From: an uncultured Gammaproteobacteria bacterium
GTDB lineage: Bacteria; Pseudomonadota; Gammaproteobacteria; GCA-001735895
DNA length: 40,336 nucleotides
Reading direction: 5' to 3'
Assembly: GCA_937894085.1 (NCBI GenBank)
Contig: CALCSG010000159.1
Location: 1-40,336, forward strand
Shown here in pieces: positions 8,133 to 16,417 of this stretch (positions within the stretch are counted from its first letter, which is position 1; each line of letters starts with the position of its first letter). The position numbers and the translations under genes were made by a program. The notes beneath the pieces were generated by a model that did not search any database, had not been told where the DNA came from, and was given only the letters and a program-made list of their open reading frames with translations.

Positions 8133-8888
8133 TTAAAAGTCATTACTTTTTTCAACAATATTACTTTCTACCTTCAACTCGCTAAAACGATTTGTTTCAA
8201 TCATTTCAATACCAAGTCCTGCAAAATGCTGGACATCTTCAGCCGTATTCACCGTGTAAATGACCCATTCCCAGGCTCCTGCCCATAATTGCGATTTTTC
8301 CTGTGGACAGAAATCTGTACTGACGAATAAATAACGCGGGTCTAATTGAATGGATTTTAAGCGATTTTCTTCCGACCATTCCGGCAGCACATAGCCAATT
8401 GGCGTATCGTAGTTATTCTTCATGTATTCCAGCGCATCGTAATCAAAAGAAATTACAACTACCTGAGAAACAATATCTTTTAATGCCTGCATTATTAAAT
8501 CGACTGCTTTCAACCCGAAATAATTCAGGCAGGGCTCTTTTATCTCGATAAAACAGGTAACGTCAGGCCAGTCTTTCAGTAAAGCTGAAAACTGTTCCAC
8601 GGTAGCAATACGACAGTGGTTAAATTGATCACCAAATCGTTCACTAAAACCCGCGGGCAACTGTTTTATATCATCATAGCTACAATCAGCAACAATGATT
8701 TGTTTGCCGGTGAGTTTAAGCAGGTTAGCATCATGGCTCAAAACCGGTACACCATCCGAGGTTATGTTGACATCGGTTTCTATGTAAGATGCACCGGATT
8801 CAACAACAAAACTGAATCCTTCAAGGCTGTTTTCGGGGTAAGATAAAGGTTGGCCGCGATGAGCGACGAGTGAAACTCGACCTGTCAT
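8133..8888 (-). CDS. Glycerophosphodiester phosphodiesterase family protein
   Basis: 251 residues, cytoplasmic type with no signal peptide. The GDPD catalytic set is present: H10-R11 in AHRGQPLSYPENS, E37 and D39 in IETDV, and H52 in LSHD. The later FIEIKEP gives the third metal ligand. The C-terminal part (WAGAWEWVIYTVNTAEDV) is the usual TIM-barrel end. The enzyme should cleave glycerophosphodiesters to glycerol-3-phosphate and an alcohol, in lipid turnover or phosphate salvage. A second GDPD of different sequence lies at 11902. It stands alone: convergent with the 7686 gene and separated from the DsrC-like gene by two hairpins. Confidence 0.85.
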   Translation of the reverse strand: MTGRVSLVAHRGQPLSYPENSLEGFSFVVESGASYIETDVNITSDGVPVLSHDANLLKLTGKQIIVADCSYDDIKQLPAGFSERFGDQFNHCRIATVEQFSALLKDWPDVTCFIEIKEPCLNYFGLKAVDLIMQALKDIVSQVVVISFDYDALEYMKNNYDTPIGYVLPEWSEENRLKSIQLDPRYLFVSTDFCPQEKSQLWAGAWEWVIYTVNTAEDVQHFAGLGIEMIETNRFSELKVESNIVEKSNDF

Positions 8889-8965
8889 ATCTGCTATCTA
8901 TCCTCATGATTTATCATTCTGCCAGTATAGAACAGCTCAACAAATATGGCATGAAATTAATAGCG

Positions 8966-8996
8966 GGTAGCTGCCAGTTATCTGCTGGCAGCTACC
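8966..8996. terminator. Hairpin downstream of the DsrC-like gene
   Basis: A perfect 12-bp stem (GGTAGCTGCCAG and its complement) with a seven-base loop. No long T-run follows, so it could be a terminator helper or a dispersed repeat rather than a classic terminator. Confidence 0.45.
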
Positions 8997-9000
8997 ATTA

Positions 9001-9052
9001 GTGTAGTATCCTGTACTGCTCGCATATATGCGCTCAGTACAGGACACTACAC
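9001..9052. repeat. Near-perfect 52-bp palindrome after the DsrC-like stop
   Basis: Arms of 18 bases (GTGTAGTATCCTGTACTG at 9001-9018, paired with 9035-9052 with one mismatch) enclose a second palindrome CGCATATATGCG. It begins five bases after the minus-strand stop at 9058 and could end that transcript, or be a binding site or mobile repeat. Confidence 0.55.
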
Positions 9053-9057
9053 TAGAT

Positions 9058-9399
9058 TCAATTCATATAGGCTTTTACTTCTTCACCGGGATTGGGTAAA
9101 CCGGCCATTCTCCATAAATTCAGGCAACTGCCAAACTGCGCTTTTAATTCATTTTTATCCAGCCCTGCCGATTTACAGACACTTCGCATTGGCGGAAAAG
9201 ATCCCAGACGCAGATATTTATCACGAATTAAATCGATCAGTAACCAGTGCTTTTCGCTCAGTTCAACACCAGCTTGCAAAGCTCTTCTTTGTGTAAAAGC
9301 CTGATCCCATTCATTAGCATCTATTAAATACCCTTCCTCATCGAGCCTTTCATAGTGCTTAACATCTAATTCCCAATTTGCTATCTGTGGCTGTAACAT
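9058..9399 (-). CDS. DsrC/TusE-family protein lacking both conserved C-terminal cysteines (RspA-like)
   Basis: 113 residues with the DsrC/TusE/DsvC fold signature: WELDVKHYERLDEEGYLIDANEWDQAF, the helix ELSEKHWLLIDLIRDKYLRLG and the C-terminal arm RMAGLPNPG. In DsrC the arm carries two redox cysteines and in TusE the last one. Here the first position is W96 and the second E107, with six extra residues after it. C75 and C92 are elsewhere and do not align. The protein should therefore not act as sulfur carrier in dissimilatory sulfur metabolism or tRNA thiolation; it fits the cysteine-less RspA class, proposed as regulatory. A CysB-like regulator diverges from it, which supports a sulfur-related role by context only. 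Confidence 0.8.
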   Translation of the reverse strand: MLQPQIANWELDVKHYERLDEEGYLIDANEWDQAFTQRRALQAGVELSEKHWLLIDLIRDKYLRLGSFPPMRSVCKSAGLDKNELKAQFGSCLNLWRMAGLPNPGEEVKAYMN

Positions 9400-9504
9400 T
9401 TTGTATCCTCCAATAATTGACCGTTTTATTGTATGTCGAAAACCAATATTACATATATTAATTAAATATGATTTAATATCATTTTTATTAATATAGATTA
9501 AAGA

Positions 9505-10425
9505 GTGGATATTCGTCAGTTACAGGCCATGATTACCCTGATAAATTCTGAATTCAGTGTATCGCGTACAGCTGAAAAGATGTTTCTTGTGCAATCGGCA
9601 GTCTCTCAACAACTAAAAAGACTGGAACAGGAACTCGGTTCACCACTATTCGTGCGCAAAGGAAAACGCCTGACCGGTCTTACCGAACTGGGACAGCAGG
9701 TAGAGCAACAGGCACGAGAATCTCTTAACGCAGTCAACAATATAAAGCTACTGGCTCTTGATCACATTCAGCTTGCCCAGGGAATATTACGCATTGGCTG
9801 CACTCATACTCAGGCTCGTTATATCCTGCCTCCAGTTATTAAAGCTTTTAACAAGAGTTATCCAGAAGTCGAACTGCAGATTCATCAGGGTAATCCTCAA
9901 CAACTGGTCGAGTGGGCAGGAAATGATATTGTCGACTTTTCCATCTGTACCGAAGAACTGGCTGAGTCCAGCAAACTGGAAAGCATAGCCTGTTACCAGT
10001 GGAATCGTAGCCTGATCACTCTGCCTGATCATCCACTGCTACAGATAAAAAAACCGGCTTTAAAAGATTTGTGCAAATATCCCATTATTACGTATGTAGT
10101 TGGTTTTACCGGACGGCAACATTTTAATAACAGTTTTGCAAAAGCCGGGCTGAAGCCCAACACTGTGTTAAGCGCAGCAGATACCGATATTATCAAGGCT
10201 TATGTACTGGATGGTTTAGGAATCGGTATCATAGCCAATATGTCATATAACAGAAAGTCAGATACGAAACTTAAACAGGTCGACTTAAGTCATCTGTTTC
10301 CGTGGGAAACAACTCGCATTGCTTATCTAAAAAACAAGGTTATTCGACGTTACCAGCAAACTTTTATAGATTTATTTCTACAGGTTGTCCGCCAGGATGA
10401 TTCGAATCGATTTAAAGCCTGTTAA
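9505..10425 (+). CDS. LysR-family regulator of the CysB/Cbl type
   Basis: 306 residues from a GTG (MDIRQLQAMITL). The N-terminal winged helix (residues 1-60; SVSRTAEKMFLVQSAVSQQLKRLEQELG) is followed by a CysB-type effector domain: THTQARYILPPVIKAF, CYQWNRSLITLPDHPLL and GFTGRQHFN are close to CysB, which binds N-acetylserine or sulfate and controls sulfur assimilation. It is about 20 residues shorter than E. coli CysB at the C-terminus. It is divergent from the DsrC-like gene with about 105 bases between starts, the usual LysR arrangement, so that gene is the first candidate target. It ends nine bases before a convergent gene. An exact effector cannot be read from the sequence. Confidence 0.85.
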   Translation: MDIRQLQAMITLINSEFSVSRTAEKMFLVQSAVSQQLKRLEQELGSPLFVRKGKRLTGLTELGQQVEQQARESLNAVNNIKLLALDHIQLAQGILRIGCTHTQARYILPPVIKAFNKSYPEVELQIHQGNPQQLVEWAGNDIVDFSICTEELAESSKLESIACYQWNRSLITLPDHPLLQIKKPALKDLCKYPIITYVVGFTGRQHFNNSFAKAGLKPNTVLSAADTDIIKAYVLDGLGIGIIANMSYNRKSDTKLKQVDLSHLFPWETTRIAYLKNKVIRRYQQTFIDLFLQVVRQDDSNRFKAC

Positions 10426-10434
10426 CTTTTAAAA

Positions 10435-10980
10435 TTAATGCTTCTTGCGTCTTTTTTTCTTTGTATGATGATTGCTGGTTGATTGTCTGCCTGATACTTT
10501 ATCTTTCTGTAGCTGTATTTTCTTTTTGCGACGCTTTTCGAGTTTAACTGCCAGAAAGCCGATCCCCAACAATCCTGCAATAGGATATATCCAGGGTGGA
10601 ATTAAAGAATTACTCAACCTGCCTTCTATTAATTTTCCCGCAACAAAATTAGCCTGATGGATATGCGAAGTGGTTATATTTTTTGCATCAATCGCTACTC
10701 GAATCAACGCTTCATTGGTGCCCGCTCGAAGTCTTAGTACCTGTTTATTATCTGTATCACGTAATTTAAGCTTTAAAGAATAAAATCCCTTAGCATCGGT
10801 GTTGTCCGTTTCCAGCAAAATTTTACCTTTGTAGACGTTAACCTTCTGATTGCTTATACCCTGTCGATTATCATCAAGCACCTGTCCCTGAATGATATAA
10901 CGATAATCAACTGCTGATTCTGCCCATACATCAGTAAGCATCAGCAACCCGCTAACAATAGCAATAATGTAAATTTTCAT
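10435..10980 (-). CDS. Signal-anchored protein with Ig-like domain and Lys-rich tail
   Basis: 181 residues. A signal peptide (MKIYIIAIVSGLLMLTDVWAES) precedes a beta domain YIIQGQVLDDNRQGISNQKVNVY...ETDNTDAKGFYSLKL that resembles carboxypeptidase-regulatory-like (transthyretin-type) repeats. A membrane helix follows (PPWIYPIAGLLGIGFLAV, about residues 129-146), then a very basic cytoplasmic tail ending KKKRRKKH. The domain should sit in the periplasm. No enzyme motif is seen. It precedes the amidotransferase gene by position only; they are 23 bases apart on the same strand and could be cotranscribed. Confidence 0.6.
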   Translation of the reverse strand: MKIYIIAIVSGLLMLTDVWAESAVDYRYIIQGQVLDDNRQGISNQKVNVYKGKILLETDNTDAKGFYSLKLKLRDTDNKQVLRLRAGTNEALIRVAIDAKNITTSHIHQANFVAGKLIEGRLSNSLIPPWIYPIAGLLGIGFLAVKLEKRRKKKIQLQKDKVSGRQSTSNHHTKKKRRKKH

Positions 10981-11003
10981 ATTTTATTTATCTCTACTAG
11001 AAA

Positions 11004-11876
11004 TCAACCCGCTCGCGAGTCAATGAATTTTAACCAGTTACGCAATTCAAGTTCGCGAATTTGTGGATCGATAATGTCATCGCCTACGTCAAGTTTCTCA
11101 CGCAGCTGTGTTGATTGCGGATTAGCATACAGCGCCTGCATGTCTGCAGCATAGCTTGCAACCGCCTGTTCATCTGGAAAATGACCTTCTTTGACCAGGG
11201 CTACCGATCTTGCCGCAATCAAACGACCCATTTCAAACAGGTTATATTCAGGATGATACTGGGTGCCCCAGAAAGCCGCATCACCTTTTTCAAGCACAGC
11301 GGCCTGAATGGATGTATGCTCATTACCCGCCAGCTTAACCGTACCTATAGGTAACCGCGTCACTTCATCAAGATGCATGATAAAAGCATCAAATTTTGCC
11401 GGTTTCCCTGCCAGCATTGGCGAAGTTGCGGCTGCAGCTGTTAGCTCGATTCCTCTGGCAATACCCCATTCGCGACCATTAGGATTTACCGCTACTTCAC
11501 CGCCACCCACTTGCGCTGCCATTTGCAGACCCCAGCAACTACCGTAACTGGCTGCTCCACTGTTCATCAATGACCGGGCGAAATCAATTTGCCCGGAAAC
11601 ACGCGGATCATCCACGTGATAAACCGTCAGGTCCGAACCGGTCCAGATAAAGCCATCGAAGTCACTGATGCTGGTGCCTTCTGGCAACGCAAAACCGGGG
11701 TCTGCCACAAACACAATTTCGCTGCTCGAATTGGGTGCTTCCCGGCTTAGAAAATCGCGGATAAGATCGTGTGGATGACCTACGTTCTGGCGGTCAAAAT
11801 TTTCACGGCTGGCTTGCGGATAGCAGTTAACGATACAAAATCGATAATTTGCTGTTGTCACTGGTGAATGTGTCAT
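11004..11876 (-). CDS. Class I glutamine amidotransferase-like protein
   Basis: 290 residues. It carries the GATase1 triad: nucleophile C114 in SYGSCWGLQMAA, H208 and E210 in GTQYHPEYN, and an oxyanion turn near WTGSD. The rest resembles the stand-alone GMP-synthase-like amidotransferases that hydrolyse glutamine or gamma-glutamyl compounds; the C-terminal 60 residues (ELRNWLKFID) are an added helical part. No synthetase partner is adjacent, so a gamma-glutamyl-hydrolase type of role is possible. It lies 25 bases downstream of the second GDPD gene and probably shares its transcript. Base composition of this pair appears more GC-rich than the neighbours, a hint of separate origin that I did not quantify. 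Confidence 0.75.
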   Translation of the reverse strand: MTHSPVTTANYRFCIVNCYPQASRENFDRQNVGHPHDLIRDFLSREAPNSSSEIVFVADPGFALPEGTSISDFDGFIWTGSDLTVYHVDDPRVSGQIDFARSLMNSGAASYGSCWGLQMAAQVGGGEVAVNPNGREWGIARGIELTAAAATSPMLAGKPAKFDAFIMHLDEVTRLPIGTVKLAGNEHTSIQAAVLEKGDAAFWGTQYHPEYNLFEMGRLIAARSVALVKEGHFPDEQAVASYAADMQALYANPQSTQLREKLDVGDDIIDPQIRELELRNWLKFIDSRAG

Positions 11877-11901
11877 CGATTGTTGTGTCCTGTGTATATG
11901 T

Positions 11902-12708
11902 TTAGGCGAGACACTGCTTCAGTACTCGCTGTGGAAAATCAGTAATAAGGCCTGTTACACCAATCTCAATAAGGCTCGCAATCATTTCATCATCGTTGAC
12001 CGAATATGGATTAAGTTTGACACCCAGCTCGACCTGCATTTTAAACTCATCAAGGGTAAGACGGGTATAGCGTGGATTAAAAGTATCGAAAAAAGGATCA
12101 CTGAAATCCATCGGATCTTCAGGAAATAAGCCCAGGATAGCCTGCACTTCAAATTCCGGTTTGCGCTGTTTTAATGTTTTCAACCATTCCAGCCGGGCCG
12201 ATGAAAACAACAGATGGTTTGCTCCGATCCCAACCTCATCGGCCAGTGCGAGTACCGCACTCACCACGTCGAAATTATGTTTAGGAGACGGCTGAGTTTT
12301 TAATTCAAGATTGAGAAACCAGTCCAGCTCAAGCGTGAGCTGGAAAGCTTCTTTCAGTGTGGGAACTTTTTCACCGGCAAAGCGAGCCAGTTGCTGAGGA
12401 TCGACTGCGCCGGCAGCGATCTGTCCAAATGGATCATCGCGCTCGAACCAGGAGCCGGCATCCAGTGATCTTATTTCTGCCAGTGTATACGTAGAAAATG
12501 GCGCCGGAACACGCTCTGCAAAAATCTCGGCGACATTGGTAGTCCTTGTCATTGCATCATCATGCATCAGTACCATGCGATCATCAGCCGTGATCGCAAC
12601 ATCCGTTTCCCACAGATCAGCACCCAGTTTATACGCCTTGCGTGCTGCGGCAAGAGTGTTTTCCGGTGCAAGGCTTCTCGCGCCTCTATGTGCGATTACT
12701 GTAACCAT
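11902..12708 (-). CDS. Glycerophosphodiester phosphodiesterase family protein (second)
   Basis: 268 residues, no signal peptide. GDPD motifs: H7-R8 in IAHRGARSLAPENT, E34 and D36 in LWETDV, H49 in LMHD and the ligand LELKT. A long insert between the first and second halves (RVPAPFSTYTLAEIRSLDAGSWF) matches the UgpQ-like subgroup. C-terminal YSVNDDEMIASLIEIGVTGLITDFP is typical. It is not a recent copy of the gene at 8133, since the two share only motif residues. It likely begins a two-gene operon with the amidotransferase. The natural substrate is unknown. Confidence 0.85.
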   Translation of the reverse strand: MVTVIAHRGARSLAPENTLAAARKAYKLGADLWETDVAITADDRMVLMHDDAMTRTTNVAEIFAERVPAPFSTYTLAEIRSLDAGSWFERDDPFGQIAAGAVDPQQLARFAGEKVPTLKEAFQLTLELDWFLNLELKTQPSPKHNFDVVSAVLALADEVGIGANHLLFSSARLEWLKTLKQRKPEFEVQAILGLFPEDPMDFSDPFFDTFNPRYTRLTLDEFKMQVELGVKLNPYSVNDDEMIASLIEIGVTGLITDFPQRVLKQCLA

Positions 12709-13003
12709 TGTGCGGGTAACTTTTTAGATCCACTTTATTCAGGCTGAAGACATACTATATTCAGACCGGATAGTGTTAACAACAAGTTTATTAAACTCAA
12801 CTAGCATGGACTGAAAGTCGTTTCCTGAGTAGCTTACTTTTGCCTGCTATTTTGTAGGGTGCGCCGTGCGCACCCCACCAAAAATTAAATTATACCTGGC
12901 CTATATTTCTTTATAGCTGGGTAACAGCTAAAGCCTTAATTTAAGTGCATCGTTTTAACTAGCGAACTAAAACCAATAAATTTGATGTTATCAATCAAAC
13001 CGA
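12709..13003. other. Gene-free stretch with a GTGCGC hairpin repeat
   Basis: No gene is seen. A hairpin GGGTGCGC-CGT-GCGCACCC at 12857-12875, preceded by TGTA, resembles short repeats dispersed in many gammaproteobacterial genomes. Its role is unknown. Confidence 0.5.
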
Positions 13004-13144
13004 TTAAAGCAGAATCCAGATACACAATGAAATCAGCAAAGTCATAAAGAAATTAAGTATCAACCCTACTCTCATCATTTGTTGTTGAGGTACAAAACCG
13101 GAGCCAAATACAATAGCAATGAATAATGTGAATAACGTTTTCAA
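13004..13144 (-). pseudogene. Relic of the C-terminus of a SLC13/DASS-type anion symporter
   Basis: A 46-residue frame (MKTLFTLFIAIVFGSGFVPQ, then MMRVGLILNFFMTLLISL, ending WILL) resembles the last two helices of sodium:dicarboxylate/sulfate symporters, where a GSGYV.. turn is followed by MMRxGLxLN. It has only a TTG start, no ribosome site and none of the upstream transporter. Most likely it is the leftover of a deleted gene, 12 bases from the arfB stop. A short functional membrane peptide cannot be excluded. Confidence 0.5.
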
Positions 13145-13156
13145 TGGATTGTTAGT

Positions 13157-13573
13157 TTAGTTATCCCAACTCACTTTTGAACGTAGCACCTTTTTTTTAC
13201 CTTCACGGGTTTTACTGTCCATTCTTTTCTGCCGCGAGCCTTTAGTCGGTTTGGTATCTATTCTTCTTTTCCTGACCTGGGCTACAGATTTGATTAACGC
13301 CTGCAATCTTGCCAGTGCATCTTCACGGTTTTTTTCCTGTGTTCGATGACTTTGCGCCTTTATTATAATCACACCCTCTTTAGTAATGCGCGTATCCGCA
13401 AGGTTTAATAACCGTGTTTTATAAAAATCGGGCAAGGAAGAAGCGTTAATATCAAAACGACAGTGAATTGCCGTGGATACTTTATTCACATTTTGACCAC
13501 CCGCCCCCTGGGAACGAATAGCACTCAGTTCTATTTCTGTATCAGGAATACTGACATTGTTTGAGATAATCAT
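13157..13573 (-). CDS. arfB: Alternative ribosome-rescue factor, peptidyl-tRNA hydrolase
   Basis: 138 residues, matching ArfB/YaeJ (about 140). The release-factor-like domain holds the catalytic GGQ at residues 25-27 (SQGAGGQNVNK), which cleaves peptidyl-tRNA on stalled ribosomes. The C-terminal tail KPTKGSRQKRMDSKTREGKKK is strongly basic and in the family enters the empty mRNA channel. It lacks the stop-codon-recognition domains of RF1/RF2. The ATG at 13573 is well placed relative to the family N-terminus (MIISNNVSIPDTEIELSAIRS). It appears monocistronic, with a transporter relic downstream. Confidence 0.92.
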   Translation of the reverse strand: MIISNNVSIPDTEIELSAIRSQGAGGQNVNKVSTAIHCRFDINASSLPDFYKTRLLNLADTRITKEGVIIIKAQSHRTQEKNREDALARLQALIKSVAQVRKRRIDTKPTKGSRQKRMDSKTREGKKKVLRSKVSWDN

Positions 13574-13733
13574 TTTACTTTCAGGTTTTAGAACAGGCCT
13601 AAAAACTTAATATTTAATCGGATTTAGATAAAACACACTTTACCATAATTTTAATTACTTTGAATTCACAAACAAAGGCCACATACTTTTTACGCTATAT
13701 TCATAACAAAATAGAATTACCAGGGAGAATTGA

Positions 13734-14714
13734 GTGAATAATCTACCTCAGCCTATAATTGAAGATTTAATTGAAGATTTAATTGAGCTGGCATTGCGTG
13801 ACCGACAGATTGCCTACCTTGAGTTAAATGAATCAGCAATACTGGTTTCTCAGAATGGTAATCTTGCAACATTCGGATTTGATTCTCTGCAAACAGGGGT
13901 TTTATTAGATCAGCAGGTGGACATGTTCACCGGTTTGCTAAGTGTTGAAAATTTACCGCTTTATCTACCCTTCATTCAAACACCTTCCGGGGTAACGGCA
14001 GACATTCACCTGTTTCAGAAACAGCAGAGTATCTGGATTTTACTGATGCATACCGAAGAGAAAAAAAAGCATTATCAGGCGATCCAGCAAAAAGTTTACG
14101 ATTTAAGGCTTACACATAACCGACAGACTAAAATAGTAAATCAATATCTGGGCAAAGAAGTGGCCGAACGGCTGGATGAAGGAATCGAACAAATCAAGGA
14201 TTCCGGCGAACGACGTAACCTGACCATTATGTTTGCTGATTTAAGAGGTTTTACCTCGTTCAGTGAAAACACCAGCCCGGAACAGGTTTTCGAGTTACTG
14301 AATACTTATTTAGCATCGATGATTCCTGTTGTACTGCATGAAAAGGGAGTTCTGGACAAAATAATCGGTGATGAAGTGATGGCCATTTTCGGCATGATAA
14401 CTGAAGAGCAGAATGGTCCCTTTGAAGCGTTACTGGCAGCATTCAGAATGCTGAACACCATAGAGAAACTCAACCTGGAACGTTTTCAGCAGGGTAAAAC
14501 CACCTTACAGATTGGCATTGGTCTGGCAACCGGACCTGTATCTTTAGGGGTTCTGGGTAGTCGACACAGAAAATCACTCACGGTCATCGGTAACCATGTC
14601 AACCTTGCCGCCCGCTTACAGGGTCAGGCCGGGGCTAAACAGTTAATCATCGATGAAACGACTTTTCAGGCTATCCCTTATTACCAGGATTTGTTTAGTA
14701 CCCGCAGTGTCTAG
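13734..14714 (+). CDS. Class III adenylate/guanylate cyclase, cut by an in-frame amber codon
   Basis: 326 residues from a GTG with GGGAG upstream. Residues 1-125 form a PAS-like sensor region, followed by a coiled linker (TKIVNQYLGKEVAERLDEG) and a class III cyclase domain. Both metal aspartates are present, D169 in MFADLRGFTSF and D213 in DKIIGDEVMAIFG, as are N290 and R294 of NHVNLAARLQ, so the core looks catalytic and would make cAMP or cGMP. The frame meets TAG at 14712 and then continues for 35 codons (LKGYSSALKIHQFE...) to a TAA at 14822. LKGY..ALKIH is the normal last strand of this family, so the TAG removes the end of the domain. A CAG-to-TAG change is the likely cause. The truncated protein may be inactive. 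Confidence 0.8.
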   Translation: MNNLPQPIIEDLIEDLIELALRDRQIAYLELNESAILVSQNGNLATFGFDSLQTGVLLDQQVDMFTGLLSVENLPLYLPFIQTPSGVTADIHLFQKQQSIWILLMHTEEKKKHYQAIQQKVYDLRLTHNRQTKIVNQYLGKEVAERLDEGIEQIKDSGERRNLTIMFADLRGFTSFSENTSPEQVFELLNTYLASMIPVVLHEKGVLDKIIGDEVMAIFGMITEEQNGPFEALLAAFRMLNTIEKLNLERFQQGKTTLQIGIGLATGPVSLGVLGSRHRKSLTVIGNHVNLAARLQGQAGAKQLIIDETTFQAIPYYQDLFSTRSV

Positions 14715-14913
14715 CTAAAAGGCTATTCCAGTGCCTTAAAAATCCATCAATTTGAACTCCAGTCATCCACTAACCTGGAACAACAGATTATCGAACTGCA
14801 GGACGATCCGACACTTTTTTAATATGCTAATTAGCAACATGACCTGATAGGTTAAAGTGGACCTGTCATACCGGTATACCTAAGTTAAGATATCCCGTTA
14901 ATCTCCTTAATTC

Positions 14914-15381
14914 TTAATCTTCAGTTTTCTCGGCCGGAACCAGGTAGACAGGTACGGTAGATTTTTTTATCAGTTTTTCACTGGTACTACCCAGTAAAAT
15001 CTGACTAATCATGCCCTTTCCATGTGATCCCGCCACGATAAAATTGGATGATAATTTTTCCACGCCATTCAAAATCATTTCAACCGTTTCACCCTGCACC
15101 ATCAGCGCCTTGCAGGTCAGTCCCTGGTCACGAAATTGTTGCGCATATTTTTGCAAGTCCTTATGTTCTTTATGGAAACGCTGAGCAATTTGATCACGAA
15201 TTTCAGATGGGTCGATGGCATACATCGCCGCCGGGTCATAATCATAAGTGATATGATCAGGATTAGGCTCAGCGACATGCAGTAAAATAACTTCAGCCTG
15301 CATACTGTCGGCCAGCATTCTGGATTGCTTTAGAACTTGTTCCGTAATGTCAGAAAAATCAATGGTAACTAAAATTTTCAT
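14914..15381 (-). CDS. Universal stress protein (UspA family)
   Basis: 155 residues, the usual single-domain length. The N-terminus MKILVTIDFSDITEQVLKQS and the ATP-binding signature G-x2-G-x9-GS in GSHGKGMISQILLGSTSEK, followed by VPVYLVP, are diagnostic. Such proteins dimerise and bind ATP, and are induced in stationary phase or stress. Context: it is convergent with the cyclase gene at 13734 and followed, on the other side, by the divergent DUF805 gene. A purine-rich TGGAGG lies before the ATG on the minus strand. Confidence 0.9.
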   Translation of the reverse strand: MKILVTIDFSDITEQVLKQSRMLADSMQAEVILLHVAEPNPDHITYDYDPAAMYAIDPSEIRDQIAQRFHKEHKDLQKYAQQFRDQGLTCKALMVQGETVEMILNGVEKLSSNFIVAGSHGKGMISQILLGSTSEKLIKKSTVPVYLVPAEKTED

Positions 15382-15576
15382 GATGCAACCTCCAGTTATT
15401 ATTTATTTTAAATTAGCCGCTTACAACCCTCAATGATATTAATCATAAAAGGGAACGATTACAGCTAAAGTTCAGTATATCGTCCGACATAGTTATGTAA
15501 ACGTGACATAACAACATTTTGTACCTACAATTCGCCAAAATAGGAAAATCAGTCAATAATACAAGAGGAAGTTAAA

Positions 15577-15918
15577 ATGGAATATTTTTTAGACGCATTC
15601 AGTAAATATGCAGATTTTTCAGGCCGTGCACAACGCAGGGAATACTGGATGTATATTCTTTTTTATATGCTGTTTTATATTGGATTAGCAATCATAGATG
15701 CATTCCTGGGAACCATGGTTCTGGCCGTTATTTTCAGCTTAATCATGCTGGTCCCCAGTGTTAGTATCGCAGCCAGACGACTGCATGATACTGGCAGAAC
15801 CGGCTGGTGGCAGTTGATATCATTTATCCCGCTGATAGGCGTTATCATACTAATTGTGTTTTTAGCTCAGGATAGCCATGATAACAATGCTTATGGCCCG
15901 AACCCTAAACTCGCTTAA
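15577..15918 (+). CDS. DUF805 family inner-membrane protein
   Basis: 113 residues. DUF805 features: N-terminal YFLDAFSKYADFSGRAQRREYWMYILFY, two or three hydrophobic helices, and RRLHDTGRTGWWQLISFIPLIGVIILIV before the polar end DNNAYGPNPK. The family (YhaH/YhaI) is widespread, membrane-embedded and of unknown function. AGAGGAAG stands eight bases before the ATG. It is divergent from the stress-protein gene, about 195 bases apart. Confidence 0.88.
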   Translation: MEYFLDAFSKYADFSGRAQRREYWMYILFYMLFYIGLAIIDAFLGTMVLAVIFSLIMLVPSVSIAARRLHDTGRTGWWQLISFIPLIGVIILIVFLAQDSHDNNAYGPNPKLA

Positions 15919-15991
15919 AAACCACCACAAATAATATCCTGATTACCCCAGAAATTCGGCTATTAATCATTTTTAATACAAAGAAAAGCTT

Positions 15992-16102
15992 TACTCTCGC
16001 TAAGGCGCCAAGAACGCTAAGAAAGGCTGCTTCAAGTTGATTAAGGCTCATATAAATAGGACTGGTTTTTCCTTTGCGTTCTTTGCGTCCTGGCGAGAAA
16101 CT
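15992..16102. repeat. Inverted-repeat element with GGCGC/AAGAACGC arms
   Basis: Left arm 15992-16025 (TCTCGCTAAGGCGCCAAGAA...) pairs imperfectly with right arm 16071-16102 (read on the other strand TCTCGCCAGGACGCAAAGAA), giving a roughly 110-bp foldback. Similar 'CTCGCCAAGGCGCAAAG' arms are common dispersed bacterial repeats. The rest of 15919-16417 holds no gene; near 16356-16392 a small repeat of GGTCAG/GTCTGACC is seen. Confidence 0.55.
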
Positions 16103-16417
16103 ATATTTTCTGTTGTTTTTTTGATCATGGCTGAGTTACCGGGTTAATCAGTAATAATATTGATATAAAGAACCATTCGGCTTTAAAACAGGATCATTCA
16201 CCACAAGTCTAAACCTGTTTAAATAGTGTTTATAGGCTATGCACAAAAATCAAGTGATTGACAAGTAACAAGGCCTGACACTATATTCTACGACTGCTTT
16301 ATTTCAGCTCGGCATTTGCAAGGAGATTTAAAAGGGCCCGTCATCAAAAGTGAAGGGTCAGGAAATCAAGTCTGACCTTGTTAACTGACCCCATTAATTC
16401 ACTATGAGTAGACTGGT

